Shown: positions 44,281 through 53,512 of the stretch, piece after piece
Layout of the letters: every line of letters starts with the position of its first letter
Position numbering within the stretch: position 1 is the first letter of the stretch
Source: Rhodonellum psychrophilum GCM71 = DSM 17998
GTDB taxonomy: Bacteria > Bacteroidota > Bacteroidia > Cytophagales > Cyclobacteriaceae
NCBI RefSeq assembly: GCF_000381545.1
Contig: NZ_KB906678.1
Span: 124,001 to 188,000 of the forward strand
Length of the DNA: 64,000 nt
Direction of reading: 5' to 3'
The notes under the pieces: model-generated
What the model saw: the letters and a program-made list of their open reading frames with translations, nothing else
Database searches by the model: none
Told to the model about the DNA's origin: nothing
Program-made: the position numbers and the translations under genes

Positions 44281-45696
44281 CTAATTCTTGACCGGCCCCA
44301 TAAAACTCGTCTTGATTTTATCGATCACCTCTCCGTTTTGAAGGAGCAATAAGGTAATGTTTTCCTGATTGGTTTGGATGTCGTTTTGATCCTTGACGAT
44401 GAAAAACCGACCGTCAAATTTGGTTTGACCTTCCAACAACCAATTTTGATCCCCTACCACTTCTATTCTATACCGGTCATCTTCAGCTTTGATCTCCACC
44501 AATTGCTGATCAAAGGTCTTGTTGATAAAAGTGACTTCATAAAGATTGCTTACCAATCCCCCTTCCCTTTCCTGAAAGGTCATCCCTCTAAATCTGGTGA
44601 TGGTTGCCCCAAGATCATCTCTCGTGGCCAGAAGACCTATAAATGCCATGACCAAAACCAAAAGCACTGCGGAATATCCCTTTACCCTTCCAGTCAATAA
44701 TTTTTGTCGTCCTTCCTGTATACTGTTTTCTGAAGCGTATCGAATCAATCCGACAGGCCTATCCACTTTCAACATGACTTCATCACAGGCATCAATACAA
44801 GCAGTGCAATTGACACATTCCATTTGAATACCATTCCGGATATCGATCCCGGTAGGGCAAACCTGTACGCAAAGACTACATTCTACACAATCCCCTTTTG
44901 GAGTTTCCTCCACCTTATTTTTTCGAATGGGCCCTCTCGGCTCACCTCTCACATAATCATAGGTGACGTTGATGGAGTTGTTATCCAGCAAAACCCCCTG
45001 CAATCTTCCATAAGGGCAGACGACGATACATGCTTGCTCCCTAAACCAGGAAAAGACAAACAAGAAGATCCCGGTGAAGGCCATCAATCCAATGAATCCA
45101 GCCATGTTTTCGCCAGGTGGCTGGGTGACAATCTCTTTTACATTGTCGATTCCGATGAGATAAGCCATCGTGATATGGGAAATCATGAAGGAAATCAGGA
45201 TGAAAATAGTCATTTTCAGACCTTTCTTTCTGAGCTTCTCCCCGTTCCAAGGCATTGCCTCAAGCTGCCTTTGTTGGTTGGCATCGCCCTCTATCCAATA
45301 CTCTATTTTGCGAAAGACCATTTCCATAAACAAGGTTTGTGGACATGCCCATCCGCAGAAAACCCGCCCAAAGACCACCGTAAACAGAATGACAAAGACA
45401 AAGAAAATCAGCAGAAGAAAGATGAGCAAATGGGTATCCTGTGGCCAAAAAACGGCTCCAAAGATGATGAATTTTCTTTCGAAAATATTGAAGAGCAGCC
45501 AGGGTTTTCCATTCACCTTGATAAAAGGACCCAAAAACAAGATTCCCAATAAAAGATAAGAAAGGTAACTTCTCCATTGATAGAATTTGCCCGATACTTT
45601 TTTTGGGAAAACCCAGTTCCTTTTTCCATCCTCCTTCACGGTTCCCAATGCATCCCGGAATTTGGTAGGATCTATATGCGGATTTTGCTTGCTCAT
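44281..45696 (-). CDS. ccoG: cbb3 oxidase accessory protein CcoG (polyferredoxin)
   Basis: A 471-residue membrane iron-sulfur protein with about five membrane spans, then two [4Fe-4S] sites (CVECSLCVQVCP and CVNCTACIDACDE, about residues 262-300). A C-terminal immunoglobulin-like domain follows (YEVTFINKTFDQQ onward). The GRVFCGWACPQT motif near residue 110 is typical. CcoG reduces Cu(II) for insertion into the oxidase in characterised bacteria. A terminator after ccoP and a 140-bp gap separate it from ccoP, so it may have its own promoter. Confidence 0.95.
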   Translation of the reverse strand: MSKQNPHIDPTKFRDALGTVKEDGKRNWVFPKKVSGKFYQWRSYLSYLLLGILFLGPFIKVNGKPWLLFNIFERKFIIFGAVFWPQDTHLLIFLLLIFFVFVILFTVVFGRVFCGWACPQTLFMEMVFRKIEYWIEGDANQQRQLEAMPWNGEKLRKKGLKMTIFILISFMISHITMAYLIGIDNVKEIVTQPPGENMAGFIGLMAFTGIFLFVFSWFREQACIVVCPYGRLQGVLLDNNSINVTYDYVRGEPRGPIRKNKVEETPKGDCVECSLCVQVCPTGIDIRNGIQMECVNCTACIDACDEVMLKVDRPVGLIRYASENSIQEGRQKLLTGRVKGYSAVLLVLVMAFIGLLATRDDLGATITRFRGMTFQEREGGLVSNLYEVTFINKTFDQQLVEIKAEDDRYRIEVVGDQNWLLEGQTKFDGRFFIVKDQNDIQTNQENITLLLLQNGEVIDKIKTSFMGPVKN

Positions 45697-45774
45697 TTGG
45701 ATTTCATTGCTTCGCCTCGGTTGTCAATATTTGACTTTCACTAAAATTTTAATCGCAATTCAAAACCAGCATCC

Positions 45775-45806
45775 AAAATGCGGGGAGGCTTTGATAAGCC
45801 TTCCCC
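45775..45806 (-). terminator. terminator after ccoP
   Basis: On the minus strand GGGGAAGGCTT and AAGCCTCCCC form a stem with one bulged base and a 3-4 base loop, followed by a short CATTTTGG. It lies 31 bp downstream of the ccoP stop and marks the probable end of the ccoI-S-NO-Q-P transcript. Confidence 0.6.
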
Positions 45807-45836
45807 ACTTTCCGGACAATACTTTAATGGTCTGAT

Positions 45837-46793
45837 TTAATTGCCTACCGTATCTTGTTCAACTATTTCGACCCCAAGACCCTCTTCTGTCAAAGCATCG
45901 ATGGGTTTTTCTATGACAGCTTCATACAATTCGCCCTGTGGTTCTTTGGGGTTTGCTGACGTGTTGCCTACAAGTGTCAAGATAAAACTTGATACCTGCT
46001 GCATTTCTTCCGGGCTCAGCTGATCCTGCCAAGGGATCATTCCCTTTTCGGGAACCCCGTATTTGATCACCTTAAACACATCTTGAATAGAACCCCCATG
46101 GATCCAATAGTCGTCCGTTAAGTTTGGTCCTACTCCACCACCTCCATCAGAGGCATGGCAAGCGACACAATTGTTTTCATAAATCGTCTGTCCACTTTTG
46201 ATAGCAGGTCCCGATTTATCAAAAAGCACGTTGGTTTCATCAATGCTTCCCAAGGCCAATGCCTGATACTTCTCTTTTTGGATACTGGCAAGCCTCAACT
46301 CCTCATCGTATTCCTCATACTGGGTTTTCCCGATGCCCAATACGAGATAGTTCCCAACATAGATAAAGGCGAAGGCAATGCTGAAATAAAAGACGTACTT
46401 CAACCAGGGCGGCATGAAATTATCCAGCTCTACGATACCGTCATAGCTGTGGTCGAGCATAATGTCTTTTTCTTCCTCAATGGATTTGCGTTTTCCAGTC
46501 ACATACTTCACCTTGAAACTTTCCAACCAAGAAGGTGCCTGCTCTTCTGACAAGGCAAATTTTGGGTTTTGTTTTTTCAAGACTGACGACAAAAAAGACA
46601 TCAGATAAACCATCAAAATAAGCAGCAGTACGATCACACCCAAAACAACCACCAAAATGATCAACAATGTCAATTGACTGCTCTCCATATTACCGAGTGC
46701 TTCCATCCAATTTCCATCTGCATTCTGGGCAAATCCTGGAAAGGTCAAAAACAAACCTCCCAGCAGCAATAGCAACGACTTAAACTTTTTCAT
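45837..46793 (-). CDS. ccoP: cbb3 cytochrome c oxidase subunit III (CcoP), mono-heme
   Basis: A 318-residue subunit that passes electrons to the oxidase core. It has a signal or first span, a second span (LTLLIILVVVLGVIVLLLIL), the CcoP motif DGIVELDNFMPPWLKYVFY, a third span, then a cytochrome c domain with one heme site, CVACH (near residue 205), and the axial methionine in KGMIPW. Most proteobacterial CcoP proteins have two CxxCH motifs; only one is present here. The start at 46793 overlaps ccoQ by 14 bp; ATGs at 46805 and 46817 are alternatives. Confidence 0.93.
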   Translation of the reverse strand: MKKFKSLLLLLGGLFLTFPGFAQNADGNWMEALGNMESSQLTLLIILVVVLGVIVLLLILMVYLMSFLSSVLKKQNPKFALSEEQAPSWLESFKVKYVTGKRKSIEEEKDIMLDHSYDGIVELDNFMPPWLKYVFYFSIAFAFIYVGNYLVLGIGKTQYEEYDEELRLASIQKEKYQALALGSIDETNVLFDKSGPAIKSGQTIYENNCVACHASDGGGGVGPNLTDDYWIHGGSIQDVFKVIKYGVPEKGMIPWQDQLSPEEMQQVSSFILTLVGNTSANPKEPQGELYEAVIEKPIDALTEEGLGVEIVEQDTVGN

Positions 46794-46971
46794 AGCTGTT
46801 CTCATTTTGAGGTCCATCTTTCAAAGGCATTTCTTTCATGTGATCGACATAATTTTTATCCACCCTTACCACCCACCAAAACATCCCTATAAAAAACAGG
46901 AAAAAGATGGTCAGTGAGATAATTGGATAGATTTCGATGTTTTCTATCGAGCTTAATATTTCTCCTTTCAT
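46780..46971 (-). CDS. ccoQ: CcoQ-like small cbb3 oxidase subunit
   Basis: A 63-residue single-span protein. The hydrophobic segment ISLTIFFLFFIGMFWWVV is followed by a basic/acidic tail (RVDKNYVDHMKEMPL), which matches the CcoQ/FixQ pattern. It lies between ccoNO (12-bp gap) and ccoP (14-bp overlap). CcoQ stabilises the complex in other bacteria. Confidence 0.85.
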   Translation of the reverse strand: MKGEILSSIENIEIYPIISLTIFFLFFIGMFWWVVRVDKNYVDHMKEMPLKDGPQNENSYEKV

Positions 46972-46983
46972 GATTTTCGGTGA

Positions 46984-49116
46984 TTAAGGGTTGGTAGCTG
47001 TGGTTTTTTTGATATCGGTTCCAAGGCGCTGCAGATAAGCGATCATGGCGACAATCTCAGTATCCGGCAGGACTTCAATCCCTGATTCTTTCAGGTTGGC
47101 CACGATCATATCCGCTTGGATCTTTAGGTCCCCAAGTGCCAGTTGGTCATATCCTTCTGGATAAGGCACGCCCAGTCTTTGCATCGTCCTGATTTTGGCT
47201 GGAACATCGCCATGATCCATCATGGTGGTGTTCATCCAAGAATATGGAGGCATCACAGAACCTGGAGACATGCTTTGGGGATCTATCATGTGGTGATAAT
47301 GCCAACTATCTGGATATTTCCCTCCTTCTCGATGCAAATCAGGACCGGTTCTTTTTGATCCCCACAGGAATGGCCTGTCGTAGACAAATTCACCCGCTTT
47401 GGAATATTCTCCATATCGCTCCGTTTCGGATCTAAATGGCCTGATCATTTGGGAGTGACAACCCACACAACCATGGGAAATGTATAAATCCCTGCCTTGT
47501 AATTCCAGTGCGCTATAAGGCATCACACTTGAAATGGTCGGTACATTTGATTTCACCAAAATGGTTGGGACGATTTCCACAAGCCCACCGATCAGAATTG
47601 CAACAGTGGCCATTACAGAAAAGAAAACTGGTTTTCTCTCCCATGACCTGTGCCAAAACTCACCTTTCACCTCAACATGCTTGGCCAAGGCTGGCGCTTC
47701 ATCGGCCTCTTCTTTCAGGAAGGAACCTTGTTTGGCTGTTTTGATAAGGTTATAACACATTAAAATCGCTCCACTTAAGTAAAGGAAGCCACCAAAAGCA
47801 CGCAGCATGTACATCGGAATGATCTGAATCACAGTCTCCAAGAAGTTTGGATAAGCCAATCTTCCCGCTTCACTGAATTCTTTCCACATCAAACTTTGCG
47901 TCAATGCCGCTACGTAAAGCGGTAAGGCATAGAACAAAATACCCAAGGTTCCCAACCAAAAGTGGGTATTGGCCATTTTGGTAGAATAAAGGTCCGTTCT
48001 CCACATTCTTGGCCATAGCCAATACAGCATAGAGAATGTCAAGAAACCATTCCATCCCAATGCGCCAATGTGCACGTGGGCGACTATCCAGTCAGTATAG
48101 TGAGCGATCGCATTTACGTTTTTCAGTGAAAGCAATGGCCCCTCGAAGGTGGACATGCCATAGGCAGTCACGGCCACGACCATGAATTTCAGTACAGGAT
48201 CCACCCGAACTTTATCCCATGCGCCTCTCAGTGTCAACAAACCGTTGACCATACCACCCCATGAAGGAGCGATCAACATCACCGAGAAAGCGACGCCAAT
48301 GATCTGTGCCCATTCGGGCAATGCCGTATACAGCAAATGGTGAGGTCCTGCCCAGATGTAAAGGAAAATCAATGACCAGAAATGGACAATAGACAGTTTA
48401 TAGGAATAGACAGGTCGATTGGCAGCTTTGGGAAGGAAGTAATACATCAATCCCAAAAATGGAGTCGTTAGGAAAAATGCAACCGCATTGTGTCCATACC
48501 ACCATTGAACCAAAGCATCCTGAACCCCTGCATAAGCTGAATAGCTTTTGAAAAAGGAAACTGGAAGTGCCAAAGAATTGAAAACATGGAGCACCGCAAC
48601 GGTGATGAACGAAGCCAGGTAAAACCAGATGGCCACATACATGTGTTTTTCTCTTCTTTTAAGAAGTGTTCCGATCATGTTGGCTCCAAAAGCCAACCAT
48701 ACGATGGTGATGGCGATATCAATCGGCCATTCCAATTCTGCGTATTCTTTGGAACTGGTCAGACCCAAAGGAAGGGTAATAACAGCAGAAAGAATGATGA
48801 TCTGCCAACCCCAGAAATGGAACCAGCTCATGGTTTTGTTCCACATGGGGGTTTTCAACAACCTCGGCATGGAATAGTAAATCCCTGCAAAGATGGCATT
48901 GCCCACAAAGGCAAAAATCACCGCATTGGTATGCAATGGCCTGATCCGCCCATAGGTGGTGTATGGATTTCCCAAATTGGCCTCGGGAAGAAAGAGCTGA
49001 AGTGCTGCTAACAGCCCGATCAGCATGCCGGCCAGCCCCCAGATCATGGTCGCTGCGCCGAAGTACTTTACGATTTTATTGTCGTAACTGAACTTTTCCA
49101 GTATTGCTCCTGACAT
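46984..49116 (-). CDS. ccoNO: fused cbb3 cytochrome c oxidase subunits I and II (CcoN-CcoO)
   Basis: A 710-residue catalytic subunit fusing two proteins that are separate in Proteobacteria. Residues 1 to about 475 are CcoN, the 12-span heme-copper core with RPLHTNAVIFAF, WWYGHNAVAFFL (His ligands to Cu_B and heme), AGPHHLLYT and DWIVAHVHIGALGWNG. From about 490 to 710 is CcoO: one span, then the c-type heme site CVGCHSQMIRP (near residue 555) and its axial methionine (GSVMPPYSW). Such fusions are common in Bacteroidota. It is the high-affinity terminal oxidase for low oxygen. Confidence 0.97.
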   Translation of the reverse strand: MSGAILEKFSYDNKIVKYFGAATMIWGLAGMLIGLLAALQLFLPEANLGNPYTTYGRIRPLHTNAVIFAFVGNAIFAGIYYSMPRLLKTPMWNKTMSWFHFWGWQIIILSAVITLPLGLTSSKEYAELEWPIDIAITIVWLAFGANMIGTLLKRREKHMYVAIWFYLASFITVAVLHVFNSLALPVSFFKSYSAYAGVQDALVQWWYGHNAVAFFLTTPFLGLMYYFLPKAANRPVYSYKLSIVHFWSLIFLYIWAGPHHLLYTALPEWAQIIGVAFSVMLIAPSWGGMVNGLLTLRGAWDKVRVDPVLKFMVVAVTAYGMSTFEGPLLSLKNVNAIAHYTDWIVAHVHIGALGWNGFLTFSMLYWLWPRMWRTDLYSTKMANTHFWLGTLGILFYALPLYVAALTQSLMWKEFSEAGRLAYPNFLETVIQIIPMYMLRAFGGFLYLSGAILMCYNLIKTAKQGSFLKEEADEAPALAKHVEVKGEFWHRSWERKPVFFSVMATVAILIGGLVEIVPTILVKSNVPTISSVMPYSALELQGRDLYISHGCVGCHSQMIRPFRSETERYGEYSKAGEFVYDRPFLWGSKRTGPDLHREGGKYPDSWHYHHMIDPQSMSPGSVMPPYSWMNTTMMDHGDVPAKIRTMQRLGVPYPEGYDQLALGDLKIQADMIVANLKESGIEVLPDTEIVAMIAYLQRLGTDIKKTTATNP

Positions 49117-49119
49117 ATT

Positions 49120-49302
49120 TTACTTTGATTTAGTTGATGGTAATTGTTTTTCTTTTGTTTTTATTTTTTGGTCAAATAAGATCCGAACCGAAGGGGTGTA
49201 GTTGTCATCAAACTGACCGCCTTTCATCGCCCTGAAAAACAGGAATAAAAAACCTCCTGCCATGATTAAGCTGACTCCGATAAGAATGAAGAGTACTTCC
49301 AT
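49120..49302 (-). CDS. ccoS: cbb3 oxidase maturation protein CcoS
   Basis: A 60-residue protein with one N-terminal span (MEVLFILIGVSLIMAGGFLFLFF) and the CcoS pattern MKGGQFDD right after it, then a charged tail. CcoS is needed for insertion of heme and copper into CcoN. It sits 3 bp from ccoNO and 2 bp from ccoI in a tightly packed operon. Confidence 0.92.
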   Translation of the reverse strand: MEVLFILIGVSLIMAGGFLFLFFRAMKGGQFDDNYTPSVRILFDQKIKTKEKQLPSTKSK

Positions 49303-49304
49303 AA

Positions 49305-51794
49305 TTAGAATATTTGGTCTTTAAGTCCTTTTTTGTAAGCGAGATAATTTGTCGAGACCGTAGTGAAAATCACCACGGATAGGCTGCTCAGCGGCATGAG
49401 GATGGCACAGAAAACTGGGCTGACCAATCCCTGGACCGCGAAAAATATCCCGATGAGGTTATATGTAAAACTCAATCCAAAACTCGCCTTGATGATTTTC
49501 CTGCTGGTCTTGGCAAACTCCAGGTAAGCGGGCAATTTATGGATCACCGCTGCATCCATTATCGCATCACTTGCAGGAGAGAAATTGGTAACCCTATCCG
49601 TCAACGCGATTCCCACCTGACTTTCTCTCAAAGCTCCTGCATCATTCAATCCATCGCCAACCATCAGTATATTGGCTTTATTACGGCTGAGTTTTTGAAT
49701 ATAGAGGAGCTTATCCGTTGGCCCTTGGCTAAAATTCATTTGAATCCTCGGACCGAAAACTTTGCGCAGATTGTCCCTTTCGTGGTCATGGTCTCCTGAG
49801 AGAAAATGAACTTCTCGGGTTTTCCCGATTTCATCGACTACCGTTTCAATGCCTTTTCTCAAGCCACTTTGGATAAAGAAATAACCCAATAGAACCCCCT
49901 CCAAAGACAGAAAAACCTGATTCCCACCTTTTTTGATATACTGGAATTTAGCGCCTGAATATTCCGCCGATCCCAATTTGATTTCCTGTGATTTGTAAAT
50001 CAGTCTCAAGCCACTCCCCTGAATCTCTTCTACGTCTCCTATATTGGCTCCCTTTACACCCTCCAGCCAGGAATTGATCCTGTTGCTCAGTGGATGGGTG
50101 GATTGGTTCACCATAGATTTGATCACGGACTTGGTTTCTTCGGTGAGTGTATCAAGCTCCCCTGGCATTGAGTAAGCCATGGATACCGCACCTTTTTCAT
50201 CCATCACATGGTAATATTCCAAGGATGCATCAGATGTTGCGGTCAATGTGCCAGTCTTATCAAAAACAACCGTATCTATGAAAGCCAATTTCTCGATGAC
50301 TCCAGCATTTTTCAAGTAAAATTTCCCTTGCCCAAAAACCCGCAAGGTATTGCCCAAGGTAAAGGGCGTGGACATGGCCAAAGCACAAGGACAGGTAATG
50401 ATCAACACTGCTGTAAAAGCTTTAATCCCAACCGAAAAATCTGTAAAAGCCCAGTAGGTCAATGCGGCAAAGGCAATCAAAAGCACTACTGCTGTGAATT
50501 TTCCGCTAATGCGGTTTGACAGGGATTCCAAAGAGGTTCCTTTTTCCTTTTGGAAAGCCTCGTTGTTCCATAAATCGGTCAAATATCCTTGAGAAGCAGA
50601 TTTCTGAACAGTAAGAGTAATGGCTTTTCCTTTCTGCCGTCCGCCAGCATAAATAAGTTCGCCTCTTTTTTTGACCACAGGTACTTCCTCACCTGTCACA
50701 AAACTATAGTCTATATAGGCTTCTCCCTCCAAAAGTATGCTGTCAGCAGGCACCAACTCTTGGTCCCTTACTTTAATGATATCCCCAACCCCCAATTTGG
50801 TAAGAGGGATCACCTCTTCCGCATCCTTGGTTAATTTGGTCACTGCAACTGGGAAATAAGCTTTGTAATCCCTATCGAATGAAAGGGTATCATATGTCTT
50901 TTGCTGGTATAATTTCCCGATCAACAGAAAGAATAACAGACCGCCCAAGGTATCCATGTATCCCTCCTGCCCAGCAATCAGGATTTCATAAAGACTGTAA
51001 AAAAAGAGCGTGAATATCCCAATGGCTATTGGCACGTCCATATTCACGGCTCTGTTTTTAAGAGAAAGCCAAGCCGAACGGTAATAGTCCGTTGCCGAAT
51101 AAAAAAACACCGGAAGTGAAAGTAAAATGTTCAGGTAATTGAATGCCCACTTAAAATTTTCCCCAAGAAGCTCAGCTCCCGAGAAGTATTCTGGCAAGCT
51201 AAAGAACATCATGTTTCCGAAGCAGAACCCTGCCACGGCCAATTTATAGATGAGTTTTTTATCAGTTTTGGCAATGGGCTTCCTGTCCACATCCGACAGG
51301 TTTAACCTCGGCTCATAGCCTATTTTGGAAAGAAGAAGTACCAAATCCCTGAGGCTGAGCTGACCATGTTTAAACTTTACCTGAACTTTCTTCCTTATAA
51401 AATCCACCCTTCCAGAAATGATATTGGTATCCAAATGATGTAGGTTTTCCAATAGCCAAATACAAGAAGCACAATGGATCAGGGGGATGGTGAAAGTGAT
51501 GTGGGTCTCCTCCTCATTTTGGAAATCCACCAGCTTGCGGATGATGTCTCTATCCAATAAATAATCAAATCGATTCTCCTTTTTGGAGGCCTTTTTTTGA
51601 CTTTGGCCCGGTCTTTCCGCAATGTCATAGTAGGCACAAAGGTCATTTTCTGAAAGAACATCATAGACCAATTTACAGCCTGTGCAGCAAAAACCCTTCT
51701 CCTGATGGTGTATGATCTCATCCACACAAAACTCCCCACAATGGTAACAAGGTTTAGTGTCGTGATCGGTCAATATTTTATGCGGTTTGGGCAT
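49305..51794 (-). CDS. ccoI: CcoI/FixI-type copper-translocating P-type ATPase
   Basis: An 829-residue P1B ATPase that supplies copper for cbb3 oxidase assembly. N-terminal cysteine-rich region CYHCGEFC and GFCCTGCK, then a heavy-metal domain with HCASC (about residue 107). Eight spans follow, with the intramembrane CPC motif, phosphatase TGEEVP, phosphorylation DKTGT and hinge GDGLNDAGAL. The extended Cys-rich N-terminus (PF12156 type) is usual in CcoI. The start at 51794 is the first in-frame ATG; an upstream in-frame TTG at 51818 is less likely. It leads the cbb3 operon and has an FNR-type palindrome 36 bp upstream. Confidence 0.94.
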   Translation of the reverse strand: MPKPHKILTDHDTKPCYHCGEFCVDEIIHHQEKGFCCTGCKLVYDVLSENDLCAYYDIAERPGQSQKKASKKENRFDYLLDRDIIRKLVDFQNEEETHITFTIPLIHCASCIWLLENLHHLDTNIISGRVDFIRKKVQVKFKHGQLSLRDLVLLLSKIGYEPRLNLSDVDRKPIAKTDKKLIYKLAVAGFCFGNMMFFSLPEYFSGAELLGENFKWAFNYLNILLSLPVFFYSATDYYRSAWLSLKNRAVNMDVPIAIGIFTLFFYSLYEILIAGQEGYMDTLGGLLFFLLIGKLYQQKTYDTLSFDRDYKAYFPVAVTKLTKDAEEVIPLTKLGVGDIIKVRDQELVPADSILLEGEAYIDYSFVTGEEVPVVKKRGELIYAGGRQKGKAITLTVQKSASQGYLTDLWNNEAFQKEKGTSLESLSNRISGKFTAVVLLIAFAALTYWAFTDFSVGIKAFTAVLIITCPCALAMSTPFTLGNTLRVFGQGKFYLKNAGVIEKLAFIDTVVFDKTGTLTATSDASLEYYHVMDEKGAVSMAYSMPGELDTLTEETKSVIKSMVNQSTHPLSNRINSWLEGVKGANIGDVEEIQGSGLRLIYKSQEIKLGSAEYSGAKFQYIKKGGNQVFLSLEGVLLGYFFIQSGLRKGIETVVDEIGKTREVHFLSGDHDHERDNLRKVFGPRIQMNFSQGPTDKLLYIQKLSRNKANILMVGDGLNDAGALRESQVGIALTDRVTNFSPASDAIMDAAVIHKLPAYLEFAKTSRKIIKASFGLSFTYNLIGIFFAVQGLVSPVFCAILMPLSSLSVVIFTTVSTNYLAYKKGLKDQIF

Positions 51795-51829
51795 TTCATG
51801 CAAGTTAATGAGGATCAATAGGCGAAAAC

Positions 51830-51843
51830 ATGATATATATCAT
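51830..51843. promoter_or_regulatory. FNR/CRP-type palindrome upstream of ccoI
   Basis: ATGATATATATCAT is a perfect 14-bp palindrome holding the FNR core TGAT-N4-ATCA. Its centre lies about 42 bp before the ccoI ATG. A TAACTTGC that resembles the -7 element lies near 51801-51808 (minus strand). If it is the promoter, the site sits near -41 and the mRNA would be almost leaderless (inference). Confidence 0.65.
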
Positions 51844-51856
51844 TAAAAAGCATGAT

Positions 51857-52504
51857 TTAAAGAGAGATGTAAAAAGACAATCGATCGTACCACATCCCGC
51901 CCTTGTAAAAATGAAAAAGCACCTTCGCCAATTCCGCCTGGTGATTTTTAGTGGTTACCAACAATGTACATTCATTCTTGACTGCATAGGACCAAAAATC
52001 CCCAATTCTGTTGAAATTGAATTTGATAAAGGAAGTCTCGGCAGTAGCATTGCTGACAAGTTGGATAAGCTCCTGTTCCTCTCTTTGCTTGGATTTGGGG
52101 ATAAAACTTGGTGAGATTATGGTGGCTTTACTTCTTTTGATATTTTCCGAAAAAAGTGAAATGAAATTCCGAATCAAATTTGCGGAAGCAGGGGTTCCGT
52201 CATAATGAAACAAAATCCTTTCGGTCGAAAATTCCTGATCATAAAGCAAAACAGGGACACCGCATGGTTCCTGCTCCAAAACAAGTGGTTTATCTTGTTC
52301 ATGCAACCAATCCAAAACCTTTGGTAGGTGAGCGGTAATCAAGGTAGGTCCTTTTTGGGGGCTGCAGATTAGCCCAGCGTTTCCACTGATCAGGTTTTCG
52401 GGAAAACCCAATGGCAGCTTATTACAATAGTGTTGTAAAATGATTTCTTGTGGAATCAACATGTTTACCCTATTCTCAATTTTCCCCTGCATGGCATCAA
52501 ACAT
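51857..52504 (-). CDS. universal-stress-protein-like protein
   Basis: A 215-residue cytoplasmic protein without a clear ATP-binding G2xG9G(S/T) motif. The second half has the Usp pattern: FHYDGTPASANLIRNFISLF at about 97-116, then a KATIISPSFIP strand, and KNECTLLVTTKNHQAELAKVLFHF near the end. The first half is degenerate. It is probably a diverged single-chain tandem Usp protein. It lies directly upstream of the cbb3 operon and has its own FNR-type palindrome. Usp genes often belong to low-oxygen regulons; the function here is inferred from that. Confidence 0.65.
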   Translation of the reverse strand: MFDAMQGKIENRVNMLIPQEIILQHYCNKLPLGFPENLISGNAGLICSPQKGPTLITAHLPKVLDWLHEQDKPLVLEQEPCGVPVLLYDQEFSTERILFHYDGTPASANLIRNFISLFSENIKRSKATIISPSFIPKSKQREEQELIQLVSNATAETSFIKFNFNRIGDFWSYAVKNECTLLVTTKNHQAELAKVLFHFYKGGMWYDRLSFYISL

Positions 52505-52561
52505 TTCTGTAAATTTAATCTATGCAGGAATGCCGGTCTGTGACTTTGGAAAGCTTGGAAT

Positions 52562-52575
52562 ATGATAATAATCAT
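52562..52575. promoter_or_regulatory. FNR/CRP-type palindrome upstream of the Usp-like gene
   Basis: ATGATAATAATCAT contains TGAT-AATA-ATCA, an exact FNR core, with symmetrical outer bases. It lies 58-71 bp before the Usp-like start codon (52504) and about 200 bp before the divergent DUF1080 gene, so it could act on either. Confidence 0.6.
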
Positions 52576-52780
52576 GTTTCTATTTTGGCTCCTGTTCTAT
52601 ATTGCCTTTATCTTTAAATATGGGGATGCTCTTATGGTTCTTCTGTAATTTTTTAATGGACATAGAAACAATCAACACAATAAAAGGTGACCTTTCAACA
52701 TTTGTCCATTATCCCTATGGATTTTTGGAAACTCTTTATTTATTGTAACTTCAAATAACAAAAACACCTAAACAGCCGTG

Positions 52781-53458
52781 ATGAAACCTCATTTCTTTCT
52801 TCCTCTTCTATTCTTTTCTTTTCTATCCCTCCAGGGATTCGCCCAGACCACCTCACTTTTCGACGGGAAAACCCTAAAAGGCTGGTACATGGATATCCCC
52901 GATCTTGAAAAAGACAGCAGTCTTAGAATTCCCTTTATCGTCAGGGAAGGGATGCTCGTGAGTCTGGGCAATCCCCAAGGACACCTTATTTCGGAGAAAG
53001 AGTATGAAAACTACCGATTGGAGGTAGAGTACAGATTTCCGGGAAAACCTGGAAATTGCGGTGTGTTGGTGCATGCCTCCACACCAAGATCACTTTATGG
53101 CATGTTCCCAAAATCCATAGAGGTACAAATGATGCATCAAAACGCTGGGGATTTCTGGTGTATTGTAGAGGATATCCAAGTGCCTGATATGGAGGTCAGA
53201 CGTGGGCCAAAAGAAGATTGGGGGATCACGGAGGGCAAGGAAAGAAGAATCAAAAATCTGACTGATGATTCAGAAAAGCCTTTGGGCCAATGGAACCACA
53301 TGGTGATCGAATGCAAAGCTGACAACATCACTGTTTGGCTCAATGGAGACCTTGTCAACAAAGGATATGCCGCCACGGCCAAAAAAGGACAAATAGCCCT
53401 GCAAGCGGAAGGTGCTGAAGTGGAATTCAGGAAAGTGGAATTGACACAATTGAATTGA
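52781..53458 (+). CDS. exported DUF1080 (3-keto-disaccharide hydrolase-like) protein
   Basis: A 225-residue secreted protein. Signal peptide MKPHFFLPLLFFSFLSLQGFAQ, then a concanavalin-like DUF1080 domain: SLFDGKTLKGW near the mature start, ENYRLEVEYRFPGKPGNCGVLVH in the middle, and GQIALQAEGAEVEFRKVEL at the end. These are the usual DUF1080 blocks. Family members are abundant in Bacteroidota and linked to glycan or 3-keto-sugar hydrolysis. An ATG at 52781 follows a GTG at 52778 and is the more likely start. No operon partner on the same strand. Confidence 0.9.
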   Translation: MKPHFFLPLLFFSFLSLQGFAQTTSLFDGKTLKGWYMDIPDLEKDSSLRIPFIVREGMLVSLGNPQGHLISEKEYENYRLEVEYRFPGKPGNCGVLVHASTPRSLYGMFPKSIEVQMMHQNAGDFWCIVEDIQVPDMEVRRGPKEDWGITEGKERRIKNLTDDSEKPLGQWNHMVIECKADNITVWLNGDLVNKGYAATAKKGQIALQAEGAEVEFRKVELTQLN

Positions 53459-53512
53459 ATCCTCTCCCTTTATTGAATTCATTTCTTTTTCTCAAATCCC
53501 AGAATCAAGACC

